A stretch of 23,247 nucleotides of DNA, taken from positions 1 to 23,247 of IMG/VR virus record IMGVR_UViG_3300047476_000705. One strand, written 5' to 3'. This stretch comes from a virus. A model generated the notes under the pieces. That model worked only from the letters and a program-made list of their open reading frames with translations, did not search any database and was not told the DNA's origin. This document shows positions 1 through 5,795 of the stretch, in pieces; positions within the stretch are counted from its first letter, which is position 1; every line of letters begins with the position of its first letter. The position numbers and the translations under genes are program-made.

Positions 1-1
1 C

Positions 2-670
2 GCCAACTCGGTGGACAGCATCAAAGCCCTGCCGACCGGCTCGGACTTCAATGTGTCGTTCACCATAAAAGCCAGCCTGCAGGCGTCAATCCGGAAAGCC
101 CTGATTGCCGACCAATTGCCGCCGGCCGATGGTCCCGCCAAGACGGCTTACGAGTACAGCGTGCGCGTCGACATGATGCGCCAAGCCCTTGGCCCGATCT
201 ACGGACGCCTGCAGGCTGAGTGGCTCCGGCCGCTGGTCGAGCGCTGCTTCGGCATCGCCATGCGTGCCGGTGTACTGGGCCCGGCTCCGGACACCCTGCA
301 AGGCCGTGACTTCTCGGTGGTTTACCAATCCCCGATGGCGCGCGCCCAGAAGATGGAAGATGTGGCCGCCATGGACCGCTTCGAGATGTCGCTGGCCAGT
401 CAGATGCAACAACTGGCCCAGGTGGATCCCGATGGCGCCATGGCCTTGGCCGATAACTACGACGCCGACCTTGCCGCACGCAAGCGGGCTGAATACTTGG
501 GCGTACCGGCTGACCTGATTCCGGACTCCAAGATCATCGAGAAAAAGCGCCAGATGCGTGAGCAGAAGCGCCAGCAACAACAACAGCAAGCAATCCTTCA
601 ACAAGGCGCAATGGCCGCCGCCCAAGCGGGCGGTGAGGCTATGGGCGCACAAATCGCGGGAGCGAACTAA
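2..670 (+). CDS. Portal (head-to-tail connector) protein, 3' part only
   Basis: C-terminal 222 residues of a portal protein; the frame is open to the window edge, so the true start lies upstream and the GTG at 11 is an internal codon. Portals form the dodecameric ring through which DNA enters and leaves the head. The segment with SFTIKASLQASIRKALIAD and, further on, RQALGPIYGRLQAEWLRPLVERC is typical of the T7 gp8-like head-to-tail connecting family, whose last third is helical. The tail end is a charged, glutamine-rich coil (KRQQQQQQ) followed by an Ala/Gly-rich end, as often seen at portal C-termini. It sits directly upstream of head genes, as expected. The stop overlaps the next start (TAATG). 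Family assignment is from recalled sequence character and gene order; no search was run. Confidence 0.88.
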   Translation, partial: ANSVDSIKALPTGSDFNVSFTIKASLQASIRKALIADQLPPADGPAKTAYEYSVRVDMMRQALGPIYGRLQAEWLRPLVERCFGIAMRAGVLGPAPDTLQGRDFSVVYQSPMARAQKMEDVAAMDRFEMSLASQMQQLAQVDPDGAMALADNYDADLAARKRAEYLGVPADLIPDSKIIEKKRQMREQKRQQQQQQAILQQGAMAAAQAGGEAMGAQIAGAN

Positions 671-954
671 TGGCAACCAACACCCTACTGGCTGCGGCCA
701 CCACTGCCAACGAATCAGCCGACTTCACCGTGGCCGTCGGCGGCACCCTGTCCCTGTACCTGAACTACGGCGCAGGCATCGAGGAATGCCCACCGACTGC
801 TGAAATCCTGATCCAGAAGAAGTCCGGCGCGGATTACGACACCATGTTCCGGCTGAACAGGGCGATGCCGTCCTGTGTCTTGAGTGGTGCGGGAACCTAC
901 CGCGCCAAGCGTGGGCTGCAAGACCGAGCCATCGGCGTCGATAGCGAAACCTGA
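670..954 (+). CDS. Small beta-rich virion-type protein of unknown function
   Basis: 94 residues. The start ATG overlaps the portal stop (TAATG) and the stop overlaps the next start (TGATG), so it is probably translated by coupling from the portal gene. The sequence alternates hydrophobic and polar residues (SLYLNYG, AEILIQKKSG) and ends with GTYRAKRG...AIGVDSET, a pattern I associate with small phage structural proteins of beta-sandwich type. No signal peptide, membrane segment or catalytic motif is visible. Its position between portal and the SGNH esterase suggests either a head or neck decoration protein or an adaptor for the esterase; this is inference. I do not recognise a named family. 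Confidence 0.6.
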   Translation: MATNTLLAAATTANESADFTVAVGGTLSLYLNYGAGIEECPPTAEILIQKKSGADYDTMFRLNRAMPSCVLSGAGTYRAKRGLQDRAIGVDSET

Positions 955-2507
955 TGTACCAGGCAATCGCCCAGCCGATTTACAAGCCCATCTACGAGGC
1001 TATCCAGAGCGTTCTGGGTAGCTTTAACCCGCGCTCACTATTTACGGCAGGATCAGCCGGCGCATGGTACGACCCGAGCGACTTTTCCACACTATTCCAA
1101 GACACCGCAGGCACAATCCCCGTCACCGCCGCAGGGCAAGTGGTCGGCAAGATGCTGGACAAGTCCGGCAACGGCCTAGACTTGGTTGCCCCGAGTAATC
1201 CACTGCGCCCAACGCTTCAGGTTGTGAATGGTGGCTATGCGCTGGTAGGTGCGGCGGCTGAGTACATGACGCGATCAGTTGGTGGTAACTATGCAAACTT
1301 CACGCTGATTGGCGCGGTAAGTGCTGCCACGGAATCTGGCATTAACGGCTGGTTTTTTGACCGCTTCAGCGGGGGTTTTTCCACATATCGCAACGGCGTA
1401 CTAACTGCCGCGCAGTTCTGGAACGGAAGCTCGTACCTAGAGGTATCAACATCTGGACTTGCCTTGCAGGGTAATGTCCCCTATGTGCAGACGGTTGGTT
1501 ATGACGGCACAACGGCCTATAACGGCAAGAACGGCGGGACACCACAGACGCGAGTTCAGGCATATACGCCGGACTCACTTGATGCCCTAAACATCATGGG
1601 CGCGGCATCCGTTGGATATTGGAATGGCGCGTTTTTTGGTTGTATCTACATCAACCGTACTTTGACCGCACAAGAAAAGCTGAATACGCAGGAATACTAT
1701 TACCGCAAGGCCAACATAAGGCCGATTATTGCGGTTGGCGACAGCTTCACCTATAACAACTCATACGGCCAGACGATTGCTGATTTCTACCCGGATCGGC
1801 TCGATGTGCTTCTTGGCACGACTGCCTATCAGGTGCAGAACCTTGGCGTGTCCGGCAATACTTCGGCAAACATGGTCGCCAGAATCACGGCGGTTGACCA
1901 TAAGCGCACGATGGGTAATGGCGTTGCGATTGTCTACGGCGGCACAAATGACACCAATGTGACCTTCTCCGTTCAGGCCGCCCCTGCGCCAACTTCCACG
2001 GTGTTCGCGGTTGAGGCGGGGCGGGGTAGCCGTTTCGGCGCTGGCGCATACATCACCGTCAATGGCGAACAGGCGTTAATCCTGTCTGTGGCGACCGACA
2101 CTATCACCCTGGCATCTGCGCTGAGCTTCACGCCAACAGCGGGGCAGACCGTCCTGATTGATACTCAGGCCAATATCGTCAAGCTGGTGCAGACCATCGG
2201 CTGTCCGAGGACGCTTGTGCTTGGTCAGCACTTCCTGAACTTCGCAACGGGCGGCGAGAACACCACGGCAAGCACAGGAACGCTAGAAACCCTGCGGAAC
2301 AAGCAGCGCACGGCGGCATCCCTGACCGGCGCGGTCTATGTTGACCTATACGACTGGATGCGTGACCTGATTGTGCTTGGTACTTACACGCTCGGCAACG
2401 ATACGGCTTGGCATGTTGCTGTGGGCGACACGCACCTGAACAATACGGGTGAGCAGATTGTTGCCGATGCGATATATGCCGCCATGACCGCCAGAGGGTG
2501 GATGTGA
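954..2507 (+). CDS. SGNH/GDSL-family hydrolase with N-terminal LamG-like region (putative virion esterase or tailspike)
   Basis: 517 residues. Residues about 30-240 look like a LamG/concanavalin-type beta domain (AWYDPSDFSTLFQDTAG, then KSGNGLDL). Residues about 258-517 are an SGNH hydrolase: block I G262-D263-S264 with the nucleophile Ser, block II G298-V-S-G301-N302, block III G329-G-T-N332-D, and block V with H494 in GDTHLN. The usual Asp three residues before the His is Gly491 here, with Asp492 next to it. About 60 residues between blocks III and V (roughly 343-404) look like an inserted beta domain. SGNH enzymes in phages often deacetylate or de-esterify capsule, LPS or cell-wall sugars. 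The place, between portal and scaffold, is unusual. Two sample lines inside the gene count 48-50% G+C against 60-62% in capsid and tail genes, which suggests recent acquisition. Substrate and virion location are unknown. Confidence 0.82.
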   Translation: MYQAIAQPIYKPIYEAIQSVLGSFNPRSLFTAGSAGAWYDPSDFSTLFQDTAGTIPVTAAGQVVGKMLDKSGNGLDLVAPSNPLRPTLQVVNGGYALVGAAAEYMTRSVGGNYANFTLIGAVSAATESGINGWFFDRFSGGFSTYRNGVLTAAQFWNGSSYLEVSTSGLALQGNVPYVQTVGYDGTTAYNGKNGGTPQTRVQAYTPDSLDALNIMGAASVGYWNGAFFGCIYINRTLTAQEKLNTQEYYYRKANIRPIIAVGDSFTYNNSYGQTIADFYPDRLDVLLGTTAYQVQNLGVSGNTSANMVARITAVDHKRTMGNGVAIVYGGTNDTNVTFSVQAAPAPTSTVFAVEAGRGSRFGAGAYITVNGEQALILSVATDTITLASALSFTPTAGQTVLIDTQANIVKLVQTIGCPRTLVLGQHFLNFATGGENTTASTGTLETLRNKQRTAASLTGAVYVDLYDWMRDLIVLGTYTLGNDTAWHVAVGDTHLNNTGEQIVADAIYAAMTARGWM

Positions 2508-2731
2508 CAACCAAGCAGGCGCTGCCGCCGGAAGTGTACGCCCGAGTGTTCGAGAACATCCCCGAGGGCGGGCAAATCCTTGAGGAACTGGTAGCCCGCT
2601 TCGGGCGAAATCCCTATGTAAAGGGCGGCCTTGAGGCCGACAGACAGACCGCTTTCAATGCCGGCGCGCTGGAAGTGGTCAATTTCATTCTGCGCCGGAT
2701 CGAACAAGCCCAGGGGGGCGACCATGACTGA
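2504..2731 (+). CDS. Bbp19-like small head-module protein
   Basis: 75 residues from GTG at 2504. A GTG at 2498 is also in frame, but GAGG at 2494-2497 has good spacing to 2504 and none to 2498. The gene overlaps the end of the esterase gene by four bases. The sequence EVYARVFENIPEGGQILEEL, then GLEADRQTAFNAGALEVVNFI, resembles the small Bbp19-type protein found just before the scaffold in BPP-1-like podophages. It is a short, mostly helical, acidic protein with no membrane segment. The family has no role known to me; a head-assembly role is inferred from its fixed place between portal and scaffold. The stop lies eight bases inside the scaffold gene. Confidence 0.65.
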   Translation: MTTKQALPPEVYARVFENIPEGGQILEELVARFGRNPYVKGGLEADRQTAFNAGALEVVNFILRRIEQAQGGDHD

Positions 2732-3473
2732 CTCTGTATTCGCAACAACCGAAACCGAAACCCCGACGGAAACGCCGACCGAAGTGCCACTGGCCGAGCG
2801 CATCCCCGAAAAGTACCGTGTCACCAAGGAAGACGGCAGCTTCGACATCGAGGCCAGCACCGCCAAACTGGTGGACAGCTATGCCAACCTCGAAAAGCGC
2901 ATGGGCTCCGGCGATGCCCCGCCCAAGGCTCCCGAGGAATACGCCCCGGAAGTGCCCGAGGGCTTCAATCTGGACACCATCAAGGAAGACCCGCTGTATC
3001 AGGATTTCCTCAAAGGTGCGCACGCCAAGGGCATGACCAACAAGCAGGTCGGCTGGATCCTCGAGGAGTTCACCAAGCGCCAAGGCATTGCGGCCGAGGC
3101 CGAGTCCGGCCAGTTGAGCGTGGACCAACTGCGTGCCGAACTGGCTCCGGTCTGGGGCGACGACCCCAAGGCATTCGATGCTGGCATCCAGTCGGGGCTC
3201 AAGGCCATCAAAGCCTATATGCCGAACATCACCCAGGAGCAACTGGCCACCATCCCGAACCATCCGCTGGTCATGCAACTGCTGGCGGCCGTGGGCAAGG
3301 AAGTGGGCGAGGATACCCGCGTGTCTGCCGGCGCCATCGATGCCAAGGACTTCGACAGCCAAGTGGCCGAGATCATGGCCGAGATTGCCACCTTGCCCGA
3401 GCGCGACCCGCGGCGTCTGCAACTGCTCGACAAGAAAGCGGCCCTGTTCGCCAAACGCTACGGCAAGAAATAA
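2724..3473 (+). CDS. Scaffold (capsid assembly) protein
   Basis: 249 residues. ATG at 2724 is chosen because AGGGGGG lies five bases upstream; the frame is open further upstream (to 2631), but that part overlaps the previous gene in another frame. The N-terminus is a low-complexity Thr/Glu/Pro stretch (ETETPTETPTEVP). The middle contains PEEYAPEVPEGFNLD and a long acidic helical region, and the end is a basic helix (LLDKKAALFAKRYGKK). This layout, acidic helical body with a basic C-terminal tail, is usual for T7 gp9-like scaffolds, whose C-terminus contacts the capsid protein. It lies immediately before the capsid gene and is followed by a terminator. Scaffolds act inside the procapsid and leave before or during DNA packaging. 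Confidence 0.85.
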   Translation: MTDSVFATTETETPTETPTEVPLAERIPEKYRVTKEDGSFDIEASTAKLVDSYANLEKRMGSGDAPPKAPEEYAPEVPEGFNLDTIKEDPLYQDFLKGAHAKGMTNKQVGWILEEFTKRQGIAAEAESGQLSVDQLRAELAPVWGDDPKAFDAGIQSGLKAIKAYMPNITQEQLATIPNHPLVMQLLAAVGKEVGEDTRVSAGAIDAKDFDSQVAEIMAEIATLPERDPRRLQLLDKKAALFAKRYGKK

Positions 3474-3510
3474 GTCCCCTCGGAGTCGCTGGCATGGCGG
3501 CGGCTCCCTT

Positions 3511-3534
3511 GCCTCGCTTCGGCGGGGCTTTTTT
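3511..3534 (+). terminator. Rho-independent terminator after scaffold gene
   Basis: GCCTCGC (3511-3517), loop TTCG, GCGGGGC (3522-3528) forms a 7-bp stem with one T-G pair and a stable UUCG loop, followed directly by six T (3529-3534). It ends the portal-to-scaffold transcription unit, or attenuates it, just before the capsid leader. Confidence 0.85.
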
Positions 3535-3543
3535 GTGTCTGCA

Positions 3544-3562
3544 ATAAATCCCCTTTTGGGTA
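3544..3562 (+). promoter_or_regulatory. Late-gene control element, copy 1 (candidate phage promoter upstream of capsid)
   Basis: The 19 bases ATAAATCCCCTTTTGGGTA occur exactly twice in the window, here and at 18185-18203. This copy begins nine bases after the T-run of the scaffold terminator and about 140 bases before the capsid start, the place where a new late transcript would begin. An AT-rich left part, a C/T middle and a GGG near the right end recall the general build of single-subunit phage RNA polymerase promoters, which start at G residues. No convincing sigma-70 -35/-10 pair uses this sequence: the nearest TATA lies 22 bases after it. The sequence shows only the repeat and its position; the promoter role is inferred. 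Confidence 0.55.
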
Positions 3563-3589
3563 GTGGCGTATTGGCAATCTGACTATAGC

Positions 3590-3605
3590 CCGGTCTGGCA
3601 ACCGG
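3590..3605 (+). other. Short hairpin in the capsid mRNA leader
   Basis: CCGGT (3590-3594) and ACCGG (3601-3605) form a perfect 5-bp inverted repeat around the six-base loop CTGGCA. No T-run follows, so it is not a terminator. If transcription starts at the 19-base element, this would be near the 5' end of the capsid mRNA and could stabilise it. The rest of the non-coding stretch 3535-3702 holds the 19-base element, this hairpin, a possible 22-codon leader frame and the capsid ribosome binding site. Confidence 0.4.
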
Positions 3606-3637
3606 ATAACTACTGCAGCCCGCGAATAGCCACGCGA

Positions 3638-3706
3638 ATGCCAGGCCCGTATGGACAACCTGCGATGGCGTACTCCCCACCCCATTTCAGAGGATTTTCC
3701 CAATGA
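3638..3706 (+). CDS. Possible 22-codon leader peptide ending on the capsid start
   Basis: An ATG at 3638 opens a frame of 22 codons (begins MPGPYGQPAMAYS) whose TGA at 3704-3706 overlaps the capsid ATG at 3703 in an ATGA junction, the same junction used by many genes here. No clear Shine-Dalgarno sequence precedes it, and the capsid gene has its own (AGAGGA). It may be a coupling leader or chance. Confidence 0.2.
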   Translation: MPGPYGQPAMAYSPPHFRGFSQ

Positions 3707-4566
3707 GCAACCAAATCACCGAAGCCTTCGTACAAGAGTTCGGCGCAGCCTACAACCATGTCGCCCAGCAGATGGCCTCGCGCCTCGAAGGCGCTGTCAA
3801 GGTCGAGTCCGGCATCGTCGGCACCAGCAAGTCCATCAACCGCGTCGGCCAGCAAATCGCCAGCCAGCGCACCACCCGCCACGGCGACACCCCGATCAAC
3901 GACACCCCGCACTCCACCCGTTATGTCGACCTGCTCGACTACGAAGTGGGTGACATGGTCGACGATCAGGACAAACTGCGCCTGCTCGTGGACCCGACCA
4001 GCGACTACCTGAAAGCCATGGTCGCCGCCCACAACCGCAAGAAAGACGACATCATCATCTCGGCTCTGGGTGGCAACAGCCGCGCCAGCACCGGCAATGT
4101 CGCCTTGCCTGCCGGTCAAAAGATTGCCGTCGGCGGCACCGGTCTGACCAAGACCAAAATCCTGCAGGCCCTCAAGCTGTTCCGTCAGAACGAAGCCGAC
4201 GAAGAAGCCGGTGAAGAACTGTACATCGCCTACAGCGCCACCGCCCTGCAAGATGTGCTGGCTGATACCCAGTTGACCTCGGCTGACTACATGGCCCTGC
4301 AGATGCTGCAAGCCGGTTCGCTGAAAGGCAAGTGGTGCGGTTTCAACTGGATCCCGACCGAGCGCTGCCCGAAAGTGTCCACCACCCGCTTCCTGTACGC
4401 CTGGGCCAAATCCGGCGTGGCGCTGGGTGTCGGTCAGAACATCGTCACCCGTGTCGGCGAAGACCCGTCCAAGTCCTTCAATATGCGCGTCTATGCCAAG
4501 CAGTCGCTGGGCGCCGTGCGTATCGAGGAAGAAAAGGTCGTCGAAATCGCCTGCGTCGAATCGTAA
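3703..4566 (+). CDS. Major capsid protein
   Basis: 287 residues. The start at 3703 has AGAGGA nine bases upstream. The protein begins MSNQITEAFVQEFGAAYNH and continues with a glycine- and charge-rich loop (TRHGDTPINDTPHSTRYVDL) and long amphipathic segments, ending in an acidic beta stretch (IEEEKVVEIACVES). This fits the short (about 280-330 residue) HK97-fold capsid proteins of BPP-1-like podophages. The gene lies between scaffold and cement genes. It is isolated transcriptionally: a terminator and the 19-base element precede it and a GC hairpin follows it, as expected for the most strongly expressed structural gene. Identity rests on order and sequence character. A role as the capsid shell protein is very likely; the exact subfamily is less sure. 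Confidence 0.87.
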   Translation: MSNQITEAFVQEFGAAYNHVAQQMASRLEGAVKVESGIVGTSKSINRVGQQIASQRTTRHGDTPINDTPHSTRYVDLLDYEVGDMVDDQDKLRLLVDPTSDYLKAMVAAHNRKKDDIIISALGGNSRASTGNVALPAGQKIAVGGTGLTKTKILQALKLFRQNEADEEAGEELYIAYSATALQDVLADTQLTSADYMALQMLQAGSLKGKWCGFNWIPTERCPKVSTTRFLYAWAKSGVALGVGQNIVTRVGEDPSKSFNMRVYAKQSLGAVRIEEEKVVEIACVES

Positions 4567-4574
4567 TACCGGAT

Positions 4575-4592
4575 GCCCCGCTTCGGCGGGGC
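4575..4592 (+). terminator. GC-rich hairpin after capsid gene (weak or partial terminator)
   Basis: GCCCCGC (4575-4581), loop TTCG, GCGGGGC (4586-4592) is a perfect 7-bp stem, almost the same hairpin as the one before the capsid gene at 3511. It is followed by GTTCTCC rather than a T-run, so it may only slow transcription or protect the capsid mRNA 3' end. Confidence 0.55.
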
Positions 4593-4628
4593 GTTCTCCA
4601 CCCCCCTCATATTCAGGAGTAAAGAATC

Positions 4629-5147
4629 ATGGCAGTTGAAGCACGCAAAGCCAGCGCCGTCACCGCGGCAGATGCTGGCACCGCAGTAAAGAAAAACATC
4701 AGCGCTGGTCTGCTGAAAGAGTCCGTCGGCGTCGTTGAAGTGGTCAATGCTGACAGCATTGCCTCCACCTACCGCCTCGCCCGCGTCCCGTCGAATGCCC
4801 GTGTCAGCCGTGTGCTGATCTCGTGCGACGCCATCACCTCGGCCGCTGCCGATGTGGGCGTTTACGACATCCCGGCCGTCAACTCGGGCGCTGCGATCGA
4901 TGTGGACTTCTTCGCATCGGCCCAGTCCATCGCCACCGCCCTGTCGCATACCGACATCACGCACGAAGCCGACCCGGCCGACGCTGGTGCTGGCTACGGC
5001 CAAGGCGATGTCGAGAAGCCGCTGTGGCAAGCCCTCGGCCTGACCGCTGACCCGGGCAAGCTGTACGACATCGTGGCGACCCTCACCGCCGCCGCAACCG
5101 CAACCGGCACCCTGGCGCTCAAAGTCCAGTATGTCGACGGCAACTGA
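4629..5147 (+). CDS. Putative capsid cement/decoration protein
   Basis: 172 residues, with AGGAG nine bases before the ATG. The body is rich in Ala, Val, Thr, Ser and Asp (VGVVEVVNADSIASTYRLARVP, then VSRVLISCDAITSAAADVGVYDIP), which suggests a beta-sandwich with an acidic surface. It has no membrane segment or catalytic motif. In BPP-1-type phages the gene right after the major capsid gene codes for the jelly-roll cement protein Bbp16. Place, size and beta-rich make-up fit that role, but I cannot show homology. It is followed by a strong terminator, so it forms with the capsid gene a short high-expression unit. Confidence 0.6.
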   Translation: MAVEARKASAVTAADAGTAVKKNISAGLLKESVGVVEVVNADSIASTYRLARVPSNARVSRVLISCDAITSAAADVGVYDIPAVNSGAAIDVDFFASAQSIATALSHTDITHEADPADAGAGYGQGDVEKPLWQALGLTADPGKLYDIVATLTAAATATGTLALKVQYVDGN

Positions 5148-5186
5148 TGGCGGGTCGGCGCGGCTTGCTGACCACCGTGGAAATGA

Positions 5187-5217
5187 CAAAGGGGCCGCGT
5201 GCCCCTTTGTTTCTCTT
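5187..5217 (+). terminator. Rho-independent terminator before tail tubular A gene
   Basis: CAAAGGGGC (5187-5195) and GCCCCTTTG (5201-5209) form a perfect 9-bp stem around the five-base loop CGCGT, followed by TTTCTCTT. It lies between the cement stop and the TTPA start and closes the capsid-cement unit. Only twelve bases separate the end of the T-rich tract from the TTPA start, so tail genes must depend on read-through or on a start site inside upstream sequence. Confidence 0.85.
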
Positions 5218-5228
5218 GAGGCCATCCA

Positions 5229-5795
5229 ATGACGACCCCCGTAAAAATCTGTTCCAACGCCCTGCTGCGACTCGGCTCCAAGCCGATCAGCGACCTGAAC
5301 GAAGCAACCCCGATGGCACAAGTCGCCGCCAATCTGTATCCGGCGGTTCGGGATTCCGTGCTTCGGATGCACCCGTGGAACTGCGCGATGAAGCGGGCCG
5401 AGCTCGCACAAGAGTCTTCTAGCCCTCCATTCGGCTACACCTACTCGTATGCGCTGCCGTCCGACTTCCTGCGGGCTTGGGTGGCCACTGATGATGGCAT
5501 CCACCCAATCGAGTACGCCGTCGAGCGCCGGAGCCTGTTGACCGACTCGGGCACCGTGTACCTGCAGTATGTGTTCCGCAACGAAGACCCGGCGACCTGG
5601 GACACCAACCTGCTGGAGCTGATGGAAGTGCGCATGGCCGCCGCCATGGCGATGGCTGTGACCGGTGACGCAGCCAAGAAACAAGAGTTCGAGCGCGAAG
5701 CCCTGCAGATCCTGCGCATGGCGCGCGCTGTCGATGGCATGGAAAACCCCGCCCAGCCGTTCCCCGAATCCTCCCTGATGAGCGTGCGCCGATGA
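5229..5795 (+). CDS. Tail tubular protein A (T7 gp11-like)
   Basis: 188 residues, close to T7 gp11 (about 196). TTGAGG (5216-5221) is the ribosome binding site, seven bases before the ATG. The N-terminus KICSNALLRLGSKPISDLNE and the following YPAVRDSVLRMHPWNCAMKRAEL are hallmarks of the gp11/head-tail adaptor family, which builds the ring joining portal to tail nozzle. The stretch YALPSDFLRAWVA and the C-terminal helix with MAAAMAMAVTGDAAKKQEFEREA also fit. The stop overlaps the TTPB start (ATGA), so the two nozzle proteins are coupled. The assignment is strong from motif and order. Confidence 0.93.
   Translation: MTTPVKICSNALLRLGSKPISDLNEATPMAQVAANLYPAVRDSVLRMHPWNCAMKRAELAQESSSPPFGYTYSYALPSDFLRAWVATDDGIHPIEYAVERRSLLTDSGTVYLQYVFRNEDPATWDTNLLELMEVRMAAAMAMAVTGDAAKKQEFEREALQILRMARAVDGMENPAQPFPESSLMSVRR

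Noticed and set aside
3551-3560. CCC-TTTT-GGG as a terminator hairpin within the 19-base element
   Set aside because: Only three base pairs can form and no T-run follows, so it is too weak.
3569-3589. Sigma-70 promoter from TTGGCA and TATAGC near the 19-base element
   Set aside because: The two boxes are only seven bases apart, and no other pairing gives a 16-18 base spacer with a fair match to both boxes.
2685-3680. 331-codon minus-strand frame over the scaffold gene
   Set aside because: Shadow of the scaffold gene for the same reason; it also crosses the terminator and leader, which is unlikely for a real gene.
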